The position numbers were made by a program, and so were the translations under genes. A DNA stretch of 23,966 nt from Promethearchaeota archaeon. GTDB lineage: Archaea > Asgardarchaeota > Lokiarchaeia > Sigynarchaeales > SOKP01. The DNA is taken from contig JAHLWJ010000031.1 of NCBI GenBank assembly GCA_019057975.1, positions 1-23,966 of the forward strand, given 5' to 3'. The notes under the pieces are model-generated. The model had not been told where the DNA came from. It did not search any database and saw only the letters and a list, made by a program, of their open reading frames with translations. Shown in pieces: positions 1 to 8,195 of the stretch (its first letter is position 1; every line of letters starts with the position of its first letter).

Positions 1-68
1 ATTTTCTAAAATGAAAAAGATTTTTATAAGATTTTATTCTATTATTTTTTAGTACTGAATTAAATTAG

Positions 69-76
69 TTTTAAAT
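69..76 (+). promoter_or_regulatory. Probable TATA element of the aIF1 gene
   Basis: The sequence ttttaaat lies 24-31 bases upstream of the ATT proposed as the aIF1 start. Archaeal TATA boxes centre about 25-27 bases before the transcription start, so transcription would begin at or next to position 100 and the message would have almost no leader. The element is AT-rich in an AT-rich background, so it is supported mainly by its spacing. Confidence 0.4.
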
Positions 77-99
77 AAGAAAGGTTGTGATAAGAGAGT

Positions 100-420
100 A
101 TTAAAGACGACGACATATGTCCATTATGTAGCTTTCCAAAAGAACTCTGTATTTGTGATAGTTTAAGTGCTGACGAACAACAAATAGTCATTTCTAATGA
201 TAGACGGAAATGGGGTAGAATCGTTACTGTAATAACTTTTGTTGGAAATTTTGATGTAAATTTGAAAAATATTTTAACAAAAGCAAAAAAGAAATGTGCT
301 TCTGGGGGAACTATTAGAGATAAGGGGGTTGAACTTCAAGGAGATCACCGCTTTAAAATGAAAAAATTATTAATAGATTTAGGTTTCCCTGAAGAAAATA
401 TTCTTATCCAAGGAAAATAA
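100..420 (+). CDS. sui1: Translation initiation factor aIF1 (SUI1/eIF1 family), apparent ATT start
   Basis: This factor scans or inspects the start codon on the small ribosomal subunit and rejects wrong initiation codons. The frame encodes about 106 residues, the normal aIF1 length. Near its N terminus it has a C-x2-C ... C-x-C cluster (CPLCSFPKELCIC), typical of archaeal aIF1. It then has the SUI1 core with a basic stretch (KKKCASGGTIRDKG), the GDHR motif and a C-terminal IDLGFPEENILIQGK. The frame is closed upstream by TGA and TAA at 88-93. No ATG, GTG or TTG occurs before the conserved core; the first possible start is ATT at 100, giving M-K-D-D-D-I-C-P. GTGAT (87-91) lies 8 bases before it and could be a weak ribosome binding site. 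Family identity is secure; the start codon is inferred. A sequencing error upstream is the alternative. Confidence 0.9.
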   Translation: MKDDDICPLCSFPKELCICDSLSADEQQIVISNDRRKWGRIVTVITFVGNFDVNLKNILTKAKKKCASGGTIRDKGVELQGDHRFKMKKLLIDLGFPEENILIQGK

Positions 421-473
421 TCAATATCTTAGTAATACAGTAAATATTTTTGGAAAGTTATAAGATTAACAAT

Positions 474-481
474 TTATATAT
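474..481 (+). promoter_or_regulatory. Probable TATA element
   Basis: The string tttatata lies about 31-38 bases before the ATG at 512, the usual place for an archaeal TATA box with a very short leader. It is supported by position and composition only. Confidence 0.35.
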
Positions 482-511
482 CTTTAAACAAATTTTATTT
501 TACTAGTTTGT

Positions 512-952
512 ATGGATTCAATAATTTATAAAGTAATTTTTAGAGCAATTCAGCATTTTGAAAATAAAAATCTTACTTTAAATTTCAAGAATCTGGCGTT
601 TAAAAAACCGCTAACCATCCCTTCCAAATTTATCCTGGAATTAAAAAATTTAAGTGAAAAATCTAATAAAATTATCTTTTTTCAAAATATTGAAGAAGTC
701 ATAATAGTAGGAAATATCAGACCTAATTTAGATTATAACTACTATTTGGTAATCTTATTTACACTAAAATCAGGCGGAGAAAAACAAGGATATTTAATAG
801 GGAATGTAAAAAATGTAGGTGATACAATAATAGGAGTTTGGCCGTTTAATCTACAAATTTCAGAATTAACTCCTGAGATTATTCTTGAAAACAATAATGA
901 TATTATTAAAAATCCTGGCAATTATAGTAAAATTTGTCTCATTTCTCAATAA
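512..952 (+). CDS. Hypothetical protein, 146 aa
   Basis: I do not recognise this protein family. It is an intact frame with ATG start, a TATA-like element just upstream, and a composition typical of a soluble alpha/beta protein. The middle alternates hydrophobic strands (NKIIFFQNIEEVIIVGNI, then YYLVILFTLKSGG), and the end is acidic. No Cys clusters, signal peptide or membrane segment are visible. It follows aIF1 by 91 bases on the same strand and converges with the sugar kinase gene. The strand pattern could belong to a small beta-rich domain of the longin or roadblock type, but I see no diagnostic motif and assign no function. Confidence 0.6.
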   Translation: MDSIIYKVIFRAIQHFENKNLTLNFKNLAFKKPLTIPSKFILELKNLSEKSNKIIFFQNIEEVIIVGNIRPNLDYNYYLVILFTLKSGGEKQGYLIGNVKNVGDTIIGVWPFNLQISELTPEIILENNNDIIKNPGNYSKICLISQ

Positions 953-992
953 AATATCAATAAAATATTTAAACTTCTTATTTAGGTCTGAT

Positions 993-1931
993 TTAAAATC
1001 TAAAATTAATTTTATTCTCTAATAAAAAATTTTTCAATTGATCTTTAACAGGCATTCCGGTTCTAGCACCCAATTTCTGGATTTTTAATGAGGCAGCAGC
1101 ATTTGCATATTTGATTGATTTTTCTAAATCCCATTTTCGAATCCAGTAAGCCACTGAAAAAGCACCATTAAATGTATCACCTGCACCTGTTGTATCGACA
1201 ACTTTATCAATTTCAAAAGTGGGAACTTCTTTCTGAAATTTTTCTGTTGTAACCAGAGCACCATTATGTCCTAGTGTTATAATTACAATAGGAATCCCTC
1301 TCCTAATCAACTCATTAGCTGATTCTTTTGGAGTTTCACAGCCTGTTATCCTTTTGGCCCCTTCAGCGTTTGGAATTAGAACATCAGCATTCAATAAAAT
1401 ATGCTTTAAATTTTCCCATCCCCTTTGGGCAATTTGAGATTCCAAATCAATACTAATTTTTACATCATAATCTTTTGCAATATTAATAGCTTTTTCCGTT
1501 ATTTTTGGATGAATTATTGTCGTATGTAAAAGTTTTGATTTAGCAATATAGGATTCTGGTAAATCAGATACGGATAACTTAGTAGTTTGCATATGAGGTG
1601 ATTGAATTATCGTTTTTTCTCCGTTACAAATTAAAATAAAATTTACAGGTGTTTTTAGCCCTGATTTCTTCAAAGTAAATGAAGTATCCACTTTTTCTTT
1701 CTTAAAATCTTTTAATAAAAATTCTCCATAGTAGTCATTTCCAACAGCTCCAATAAAACCACTTTTAACACCTAAACGTGAAACTGCAACTAAGTAATTT
1801 GCTGTTACACCGCCTGAAAAGTGATTTTCACTAAGCGCATCTATTTTTTCATCTGGTTTAGGGAAATGTGGAATTTTTGAAACCCAATCAATGACAACTT
1901 CACCTAATCCAATTATATCTATTTTATTCAT
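993..1931 (-). CDS. PfkB/ribokinase-family sugar kinase
   Basis: This 312-residue protein would transfer the ATP gamma-phosphate to a sugar or nucleoside hydroxyl in the cytoplasm. The N terminus begins with a Rossmann-like strand (IDIIGLGEVVIDW). The first PfkB signature region follows with GG-x3-N at about residues 39-45 (HFSGGVTANYLVAVSRLG). The C-terminal PfkB signature DTTGAGDTFNGAF is near residue 245 and includes the catalytic aspartate and the GAGD anion hole. NAEGAKRITG near residue 187 matches the conserved NxxE region. Length is normal for the family. The substrate cannot be read from the sequence; ribokinase, adenosine-kinase-like or 2-keto-3-deoxygluconate kinase are all possible. 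It lies between convergent and co-oriented neighbours with no obvious sugar operon. Confidence 0.85.
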   Translation of the reverse strand: MNKIDIIGLGEVVIDWVSKIPHFPKPDEKIDALSENHFSGGVTANYLVAVSRLGVKSGFIGAVGNDYYGEFLLKDFKKEKVDTSFTLKKSGLKTPVNFILICNGEKTIIQSPHMQTTKLSVSDLPESYIAKSKLLHTTIIHPKITEKAINIAKDYDVKISIDLESQIAQRGWENLKHILLNADVLIPNAEGAKRITGCETPKESANELIRRGIPIVIITLGHNGALVTTEKFQKEVPTFEIDKVVDTTGAGDTFNGAFSVAYWIRKWDLEKSIKYANAAASLKIQKLGARTGMPVKDQLKNFLLENKINFRF

Positions 1932-2006
1932 AACTTGATCAAGATATAATATGAATAAAGGAATATTAAAAATACATTATCAATGAAAAATGTGAAAATC
2001 ACATAG

Positions 2007-3728
2007 TTACACTATAGTTTTCATAACTCTTTCTAATTCTTCATCAACGTCTAAATATTTAAAATCATAAACTGAAATTTCATATGAACTGGAATACTCA
2101 CTAAACCTAGCTTTTCCCCTTATTATTATATCTTTACCTAAAAATTCAGAAGATTTTTTTTCTAAAAATTTTTCAAAATCTGGTGTTTCTTTAATTTGGA
2201 CAAGTTTATCTGTTTCAACTCCAATAAGTTTCTCAGCTTTTTCTCCCATAAAGGTTGTTCTAATTGAACCATTACCATCATCAATAGTAAGATTAGCAAT
2301 CATTCTAAACTCTGTTTTCTCTCTAATCTCGCAACCACAATTCTCCAATTTTTTCATGCATTTTGGACACGCTTCATAAATCGTTATATTGTTAAGATCT
2401 CTGGCAATATAACCTTTAATTTCTACAACACCGGGATTTTCAATCGAATCTATTTTTACGTAATTACCAGAAAAGAAGGTATCTTGACTTCGCTTAGATA
2501 AATCCATAGTCTTGAGATTTTCTATTTCTAAATCAATTAATTCTAAAGTTGAATCATTTATTGTAGAGATCTCATTTCTTTTTGAAAAATTACTATATCT
2601 TAGTGAGACATTTTTTAACAATAATCCTTGACCAATTGATAATTTATTTGAAAATTCTTTAGCCATTTCCCGCCATAATGTTACTCTAATCCAATCCGTA
2701 TTATCACTAACAATAAATCCTAATAAAGAAAGTTGTTCACCAGATTTTGAAATTATTTCTTTTAAATCATCAAGCGAAGTAACTTTCCCTTGAAATGAGA
2801 CAAAACCCTTATTTTCTTGAAGCTTATTAATGTTCTCTATTAAACCTACTTCTATTTGAATTTTCTTTTGGATTTTTTTTATAACTGAATATTTGGATGC
2901 AAACATATCTATGGTTCTAGAATCTAAGGAACTTAATCTTGGATTTAAATTTGAAATTGATATGACATCATTCACCTTTAAAACCTCTAATTTTTCTGTA
3001 TCATCATTCCAAAATGTTATTCGTATAGAACCTGTTGTATCTAATAAAGATAGGGAGCTAACTTTTCCTAATTCTCCATTTTTTCTCGTAAATTCTTTTA
3101 TGGGTGATAACTGGATTATTTTTCCCTCCAATGATATTGATTTAAGATTTAAATTAACATCTTTGATATTTATTAATTCAAATTTAATTTTAGGATATTT
3201 TTTATAATCTACATCATCGGGGGACAAGATAACTTTTCCAAATCTCCCTATATGAATTTCTTTATCTTCAAATTTTCCTTTTCTTACAGTTCCATTTAAA
3301 ATTTTAACCATTTCATTTTGTTGAAAATTATCTTCATTAAATATATTAACATGGTCATCCCATAAAACAATTCGAATATCTCCTGTTTTATCATGCAATA
3401 GGAAAGACCCCACATAACCGGTTCCTCCATCAGCTTTATTAAATTTGTTGGCATTATAAATTTCTTTTATTCTACCAGTAATATTAATATTTTTCATATT
3501 ATATATAATATCTGATATGAATATATCAATATCCTTCATTAAATCTTTATTTTCCTCTTTTACATCTACACCTAGCTCTCTAGCGATAACGAATAAAGCC
3601 CCTTCTTCTGAAATTAAACCTTTTAATTCTTTCTTCTTATCCTCGACCATTTCTTGAATTTCTTTTCTTGTTAAACCTGTACTTTCGATTATTTTATTAA
3701 TATATGCTTCAGTTTTCATTTCACTCAT
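2007..3728 (-). CDS. Replication protein A-like ssDNA-binding protein (multi-OB-fold, RPA41/RPA70 type)
   Basis: This 573-residue protein is predicted to bind single-stranded DNA in replication and repair. After a helical N-terminal region with LTRKEIQEMVEDKKKEL, typical of archaeal RPA, four OB-fold-like segments are visible. They lie around residues 75-175 (ITGRIKEIYNANKF, DIRIVLWDD), 195-285 (LEGKIIQL, SIRITFWNDD), 310-410 (FQGKVTSLDDL, WIRVTLWREM) and 430-550. The last one contains a zinc-finger-like CPKCMKKLENCGCE at about 450-465, comparable to the zinc-containing C-terminal OB fold of RPA. The repeated IR(I/V)T(F/L)W motifs carry the aromatic residues that typically stack on DNA bases. 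A second RPA-like protein with a winged helix lies at 22663-23370 and could be its small-subunit partner. Confidence 0.88.
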   Translation of the reverse strand: MSEMKTEAYINKIIESTGLTRKEIQEMVEDKKKELKGLISEEGALFVIARELGVDVKEENKDLMKDIDIFISDIIYNMKNINITGRIKEIYNANKFNKADGGTGYVGSFLLHDKTGDIRIVLWDDHVNIFNEDNFQQNEMVKILNGTVRKGKFEDKEIHIGRFGKVILSPDDVDYKKYPKIKFELINIKDVNLNLKSISLEGKIIQLSPIKEFTRKNGELGKVSSLSLLDTTGSIRITFWNDDTEKLEVLKVNDVISISNLNPRLSSLDSRTIDMFASKYSVIKKIQKKIQIEVGLIENINKLQENKGFVSFQGKVTSLDDLKEIISKSGEQLSLLGFIVSDNTDWIRVTLWREMAKEFSNKLSIGQGLLLKNVSLRYSNFSKRNEISTINDSTLELIDLEIENLKTMDLSKRSQDTFFSGNYVKIDSIENPGVVEIKGYIARDLNNITIYEACPKCMKKLENCGCEIREKTEFRMIANLTIDDGNGSIRTTFMGEKAEKLIGVETDKLVQIKETPDFEKFLEKKSSEFLGKDIIIRGKARFSEYSSSYEISVYDFKYLDVDEELERVMKTIV

Positions 3729-3937
3729 AATGTAAAAAATTACCTTTTAAAATTATTTTATCAATTATTATTTAAAAAAAAATTTATTATTTATTTGTTA
3801 ATTAAAATATAATTATTTTAAAATTAGAGAGTATTAAATAAAGGTAATTTTTCAAGAATAGACTATTGCATAAAACAAATAAGATCAGTTTTTATCAAAA
3901 TTCATCCCTAAAACCAAATAATATCTCCTAGTTATTT

Positions 3938-4678
3938 ATGAAAAAATTTAAAGTTATACCTGTATTAGATATATTAAATTCGGAAGCCGTACATGCTGTT
4001 AAAGGTGATAGAACTAGATATAAACCTCTCAAATCAAAGCTTTTTAAAACCTCTAACCCGGTAGAGATATTGAAAGTTCTTAGGCATACATATCAATTCA
4101 ATGAATTTTATATAGCAGATCTTGATGCGATTACTAATAGAAAACCTAATTTTCAGCTATTAACGAAAATCTTAAAGATCTCGGGAATAAATATACTAAT
4201 TGATCCTGGAATAGTTGATTCAAAAGACATCCAACAATTTTCTAAATATAAAATAAAAAAATTAATAATTGGTTTAGAAACAATACAAAGTTTGGGAGTT
4301 GTGAAAAAAGCCTTAGATTTAATGGGTCAAATAAACTTGATTATAAGTATAGATATGTATAAAGAAAAAATATTAACAAAAGCTAAGGGATTAAGTAATA
4401 AAACTTCTTTAGAAATTATTAAAAGAATCGAATCAATGGGTATTAAAGAATTAATTCTTTTAGATTTATTCAGAGTAGGCCAAAAAATTGGTGGCATTCC
4501 TCAACAGTATTTAGAGATCCAAGATTCTTTCAATGGAGATATCTATGTGGGTGGCGGAATTAAAGATTATAAAGATATTTTAAGCTATAAACAACAAAAC
4601 TTCACAGGGATATTAATTGCAACAGCTCTTTATGATGGAACAATAAATATTGAAAAAGTAAGAAAAATTTGTATTTAA
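3938..4678 (+). CDS. HisA-related TIM-barrel protein (COG1411 type)
   Basis: This 246-residue beta/alpha-barrel protein is related to the histidine enzyme ProFAR isomerase (HisA) but looks like the separate archaeal/methylotroph group COG1411. The start VIPVLDILNSEAVHAVKGDR keeps the first-strand aspartate of HisA. The second acid-bearing strand is ISIDM near residue 137. Phosphate-binding glycines are seen in YVGGGIKD and in the LIATALYDG loop near the C terminus. The segment ELILLDLFRVGQ matches the LDLxRVG motif I associate with COG1411. No other histidine genes lie nearby, whereas mfnB, a methanofuran gene, is about 0.8 kb downstream. A role in C1-carrier coenzyme synthesis is therefore a reasonable inference, not shown. 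True HisA is less likely because of the motif differences. Confidence 0.75.
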   Translation: MKKFKVIPVLDILNSEAVHAVKGDRTRYKPLKSKLFKTSNPVEILKVLRHTYQFNEFYIADLDAITNRKPNFQLLTKILKISGINILIDPGIVDSKDIQQFSKYKIKKLIIGLETIQSLGVVKKALDLMGQINLIISIDMYKEKILTKAKGLSNKTSLEIIKRIESMGIKELILLDLFRVGQKIGGIPQQYLEIQDSFNGDIYVGGGIKDYKDILSYKQQNFTGILIATALYDGTINIEKVRKICI

Positions 4679-4684
4679 TTAGTT

Positions 4685-5212
4685 TTAATCAATAAAAATT
4701 ACCCCTGTGCTAGAAACATTTAAAGATTTCTTACAAACCGGGCAAGTATGCTTCATTCTTACCCAATCTGTTAAATGATCTTTATGTGCTTTTGCTTCGC
4801 ATATTGGACATCCAGTCACTTCATCAAAAATTTCAATATTTTTACCACATACAGAACATTTAGTTTTCGAAGCAGTTGATACTTTTATTAAACCTTTTTT
4901 TACATCTAATATTACTTTTTCTGTATTTTCAGCAGTTGGGTTAATTTGTTTTAATTCATCTTTAGTGTCAACACAAAATATTGATCCTTCTGTGTCATCT
5001 TTTTTATTACCTATCCAGACAACCTTTCCTTTAAAATAACTGGAACCCTCGTGTTCTAATGATAGATTTAATCTTCGATCTTCCATAACGTAAGTTTGTA
5101 TAACTTTTGTATATTTTAGATCCATATTAGAAGATAATTGGTTAATTACTTCTTTTGGTTCTTTAAATACTTCATTAGTAATTTCTACTTTTGTAATTTC
5201 TTTAGGAGACAT
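4685..5212 (-). CDS. RING-like zinc-finger protein, 175 aa
   Basis: The last 60 residues form a RING-like cross-brace. There is KCSVCGKNI, then CPICEAKAHKDHLTDW, then TCPVCKKSL. This compares with the RING-H2 pattern C-x2-C ... C-x-H-x2-H-x2-C-x2-W ... CPxC, but here the usual fourth ligand is not in place and an extra Cys and His appear, so the ligand set is altered. The tryptophan that typically contacts E2 enzymes is kept (TDW). The N-terminal 115 residues are beta-rich and unrecognised (SYFKGKVVWIGNKKDD, SIFCVDTKDELK). Asgard archaea carry ubiquitin-like modifier systems with small RING proteins, so an E3-like or membrane-trafficking-type RING role is possible. Nothing in the window encodes ubiquitin, E1 or E2, so function is inferred only. 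Confidence 0.7.
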   Translation of the reverse strand: MSPKEITKVEITNEVFKEPKEVINQLSSNMDLKYTKVIQTYVMEDRRLNLSLEHEGSSYFKGKVVWIGNKKDDTEGSIFCVDTKDELKQINPTAENTEKVILDVKKGLIKVSTASKTKCSVCGKNIEIFDEVTGCPICEAKAHKDHLTDWVRMKHTCPVCKKSLNVSSTGVIFID

Positions 5213-5438
5213 AATAACCTAATATTCTTTTTTTTATATTTAATAAAAATGATTTAATTTAAATTTTTATATATATCTGTTTAATAGAAATTTTGAGAGT
5301 CTTTAAATTAAATGCTCTAAAATTAAAAATCCACATATAACAAGAACTTTTCAATTATTGTAATAGTTTACAAAACTCTTTTATTAACTATAATCTTAAA
5401 TAAATTTTTTAATATTTTTAAATTATATATGATAAGTT

Positions 5439-6170
5439 ATGAGCAACAAAATTAAGCTTTTAATAAGCCCTAAAACAATTGAAGAAGCTAAGATTGTCAT
5501 TTTAGCAAATGTTGACTTAGTTGATTGTAAAAATCCTGAAGAGGGGTCTCTCGGAGCAAATTTTCCTTGGATTATCAAAGAAATGAAAAACTTAATACCT
5601 ACTAATAGTTCGCAACTCTTGAGTGCAACTATTGGAGACTTTCCAAATTTACCTGGCTCCGCTTCTTTAGCCGCACTAGGTGCTGCGGTATCCGGTGCTG
5701 ATATAATCAAAGTAGGATTAAAAGGCCCAAATAACATTGAAGAGGGGATTAAATTAATGAAGTGTGTTGTAAAAGCAGTAAAAAACTATAATAAAGATAT
5801 TATGGTTGTAACTGCTGGATATGCTGACTATTCAAGAATGGATACAGGTTTAGACTTCTTATCAATTCCCACAATTGCAGCTAAATCTGGTGCTGATGTT
5901 GCTATGCTTGACACGAATATTAAAGACAAAAAGGGATTATTTGATTTTTTAAATGTTAATCAATTGATTGAATTTAAGGATAAAGCTAATAAATTGAAAT
6001 TGAAAGTCGCTTTAGCAGGTAATTTAAAAATAAATGTTCTTCCTAAAATTAGAAAAGTTAATCCAGATATAATCGGCGTTCGGAGTATGGTATGTGAAGG
6101 ATATGACAGAAACCAAGGTAGTATAAGGCTAGATCTTATCGAAAACTTAAAATCCCATTTATATGAATAA
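5439..6170 (+). CDS. mfnB: (5-formylfuran-3-yl)methyl phosphate synthase, MfnB (DUF556)
   Basis: MfnB condenses two molecules of glyceraldehyde 3-phosphate into the furan precursor of methanofuran, the first C1 carrier of the archaeal methyl branch. The 243-residue length and motifs match the family closely. They include LLISPKTIEEA at the start, VDCKNPEEGSLGANFPW near residue 30 with the family's catalytic lysine, SGADIIKVGL with a second lysine near 90, VAMLDTNIKDKKGLFD near 158, VALAGNL, and DIIGVRSMVCEG for the phosphate-binding end of the barrel. It has a 226-base upstream region shared with the divergent RING-like gene and an AT-rich TATA-like stretch about 20 bases before the ATG. The rest of the methanofuran pathway is not in the window. 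Confidence 0.92.
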   Translation: MSNKIKLLISPKTIEEAKIVILANVDLVDCKNPEEGSLGANFPWIIKEMKNLIPTNSSQLLSATIGDFPNLPGSASLAALGAAVSGADIIKVGLKGPNNIEEGIKLMKCVVKAVKNYNKDIMVVTAGYADYSRMDTGLDFLSIPTIAAKSGADVAMLDTNIKDKKGLFDFLNVNQLIEFKDKANKLKLKVALAGNLKINVLPKIRKVNPDIIGVRSMVCEGYDRNQGSIRLDLIENLKSHLYE

Positions 6171-6346
6171 TACTTTCAATGAGAATGGTAATCTTATCTG
6201 TTTTTAGAAAATTTTGTCATAATAATTTGACACATCACACACAAGCTCTTTAATATGATTTTTCATTATGACTTTAAAAAGAATTTTTAATTAGGATATA
6301 CCTAAAAAATGTTTGATTTCTAGAGAATAAGGAAAAATGATTATAT

Positions 6347-7162
6347 ATGTTCCATAAAGAACTGGGCATTATTGGTATTGGTAAAATTGGTTCTACTCTT
6401 TTGAGAGTATTAACTAATTCAAAAACGATAGAGAGAGAAAAAATTATTATTTATGATATTGATCAAGAAGTCCTCCTAAAGAGATCTGAAGAGTTTAAAG
6501 CAGATTTTGCTGAAAGTAATATATCATTGGTTAAAGAAGCTAAATATATTCTTATTGCTGTATTACCACAAGTAATAGATAAAGTTTTAGAGGAAATTGG
6601 CTCTATGATAACAGAGAATCATGTGATTATTACAATTGCTGCTGGAATTTCAATAGGTCATGTTAGTAAATATATCGATAAGAAAGTGGGCATTGTAAGA
6701 ATTATGACAAATATTCCTGCATTAGTAAAAGCTGCTGCCTCAGCAATTTCATCTAATGAATATATAAAACAATCTGAGTTAGATTTTGTGAAGGAGTTAT
6801 TTACTGAACTTGGTATTGTTGTAGAATTAGAGGAAAAACACTTAGATGCAGTTACTGGGTTATCAGGAAGTGGTCCTGCTTATCTTTTTATTATTATGGA
6901 AGCCTTAGCAGATGGGGGGGTAAAAATGGGGCTCCCAAGAGAAATTGCTTTAAAATTAGCGGCTCAAACGGTGTTAGGTTCTGCAAAATTATTGTTAGAA
7001 ACTAATAAACACCCTGGAGAATTGAAAGATATGGTTGCAACACCTGGAGGTACAACAATTACAGCTATCCATGAAATTGAATCAGCAAAATTAAGAGCCA
7101 CGCTTATAAGAGCAGTAGAAGCAGCAACGTTAAAATCAAAATCTATGAATGAAAATGTTTAA
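6347..7162 (+). CDS. proC: Pyrroline-5-carboxylate reductase
   Basis: ProC reduces pyrroline-5-carboxylate to proline with NAD(P)H in the cytoplasm. The 271-residue protein starts with a Rossmann nucleotide-binding loop (GIIGIGKIGSTLL), carries the central ITIAAGIS and RIMTNIPALV segments, and has GLSGSGPAYLF near residue 170. The C-terminal P5CR signature is TPGGTTITAIHEIES followed by AVEAATLKSKS. Its length is normal. The last 20 bases overlap the convergent pantoate kinase gene. Its C-terminal tail MNENV is encoded by a 14-base sequence that recurs at the start of pyrH. Confidence 0.93.
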   Translation: MFHKELGIIGIGKIGSTLLRVLTNSKTIEREKIIIYDIDQEVLLKRSEEFKADFAESNISLVKEAKYILIAVLPQVIDKVLEEIGSMITENHVIITIAAGISIGHVSKYIDKKVGIVRIMTNIPALVKAAASAISSNEYIKQSELDFVKELFTELGIVVELEEKHLDAVTGLSGSGPAYLFIIMEALADGGVKMGLPREIALKLAAQTVLGSAKLLLETNKHPGELKDMVATPGGTTITAIHEIESAKLRATLIRAVEAATLKSKSMNENV

Positions 7163-8126
7163 CCTTTTTGTCACTTATAATATATGGTCCCCTTTTATTA
7201 ATTGACGAATTAAAAACACTAATTTCTGGCTTGTAAGTATCAAAAATTTCCATAACCTTTCTTTCATTCTCTTCATTGCAAATTGCATAAACAGATTTTC
7301 CTAATTGATTCATGCTTGCTCCTAAAATCTTCAAACTATTTAAATTTTTTATTAAATCTTCGATTTCATGCAATTTAAGGATTCTAAGCATTTCAGTTTC
7401 CTTAACAAATTCAATTGAAGCTTTAATAAATGATTTTATATTTTGTTCTTGTATTAATTTTGCTTGAGCTCTTCTACCTGCTTTCTTTATTTTTAAATTT
7501 AATACCGGATCTGTCAAAATGGATTTAGTATGTATCATTCCAAAGGAACCACATATTATTTTTAAATTTCGAGAAACCTTAATACTTTCAGAAACACATG
7601 GATAACCTGGCTCTCTGAGTATACATAAACCACCACGTAATTGCCCGCAAACAGTGCCTAATCCGGTCCGTTTCACAACTTCTGCGATATGAGCTATTCT
7701 TCCCTTTTCGATATTTGATAAATTTAAACTCAAAGCGTTATTCAGCCCATAAATTGTACCCAATGCTCCAGAACCACTTGCTCCATATCCACATCCAACA
7801 GGTAAATCAAAATTATGAAAAATACTGATTTTTACTGGTCTTTTTAAAATTTTTTTAATATATTCGTAGATGAAGTAGGTTGTTTCGGCCTTTTCATCAA
7901 CTATTTCATTATTAATAAATATATTTATTTCTTGATTGTCAGGTTTTACTGAATCCTCAACTTGAATCGTAGTTCTTCCAACAGCACTTAAGTTGAAACC
8001 AGCACCTCTTGACCCAATCTTTTCTGGATTGGTTATGTTTGTACCATCAATTTCATCAACAATTTCAAAAAAACCAGAAATTCTATGAGGTACTTCAACA
8101 ATAACTTCTCTTTTGTAAGGTGCCAT
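7143..8126 (-). CDS. Pantoate kinase (archaeal CoA pathway, GHMP family)
   Basis: Pantoate kinase phosphorylates pantoate as the archaeal alternative to pantothenate kinase; phosphopantothenate synthetase then acts on the product. The 327-residue protein has the PoK-like N terminus VPHRISGFFEIVDE and the GSRGAGFNLS segment. The GHMP ATP-binding loop is LPVGCGYGASGSGALG near residues 107-122. The conserved GLGTVCGQLRGGLCILREPG lies near 155. The C-terminal ILGASMNQLGKSVYA resembles the GHMP third motif. Start is ATG. The gene lies between proC and pyrH on the opposite strand, overlapping the end of proC by 20 bases. The partner synthetase gene is not present here. Confidence 0.85.
   Translation of the reverse strand: MAPYKREVIVEVPHRISGFFEIVDEIDGTNITNPEKIGSRGAGFNLSAVGRTTIQVEDSVKPDNQEINIFINNEIVDEKAETTYFIYEYIKKILKRPVKISIFHNFDLPVGCGYGASGSGALGTIYGLNNALSLNLSNIEKGRIAHIAEVVKRTGLGTVCGQLRGGLCILREPGYPCVSESIKVSRNLKIICGSFGMIHTKSILTDPVLNLKIKKAGRRAQAKLIQEQNIKSFIKASIEFVKETEMLRILKLHEIEDLIKNLNSLKILGASMNQLGKSVYAICNEENERKVMEIFDTYKPEISVFNSSINKRGPYIISDKKVKHFHS
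7146..7159. repeat. 14-bp direct repeat, copy 1 (end of proC)
   Basis: The sequence tgaatgaaaatgtt encodes most of the proC tail MNENV. An identical copy lies at 8182-8195 at the start of pyrH. The two copies enclose almost the whole pantoate kinase gene. In a 24-kb AT-rich window a handful of chance 14-base repeats is expected, so the location rather than the match is the notable part. Confidence 0.6.
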
Positions 8127-8181
8127 ATATCGTGAGTAACTTAATTTATTAAATCATCTATATATTATTAAATAGATATTT

Positions 8182-8195
8182 TGAATGAAAATGTT
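8182..8195. repeat. 14-bp direct repeat, copy 2 (start of pyrH)
   Basis: This copy of tgaatgaaaatgtt is identical to 7146-7159 and reads N-E-N-V in the pyrH frame just upstream of its ATG. It marks the far border of the segment carrying the oppositely oriented pantoate kinase gene. Confidence 0.6.

Noticed and set aside
93..105. 13-base match agagagtattaaa shared with 3826-3838 upstream of the HisA-like gene, considered as an operator
   Set aside because: Many 13-base matches are expected by chance in a 24-kb AT-rich window, and the positions relative to the genes differ.
2893..3207. Plus-strand open frame inside the large RPA gene
   Set aside because: Antisense to a well-supported OB-fold coding region and without recognisable motifs.
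3938..4678. True histidine-pathway HisA
   Set aside because: The LDLFRVG and ATALYDG motifs fit COG1411, and no other his genes are near.
5423..5737. Minus-strand open frame over the start of mfnB
   Set aside because: Antisense shadow of MfnB, whose motifs are clear.
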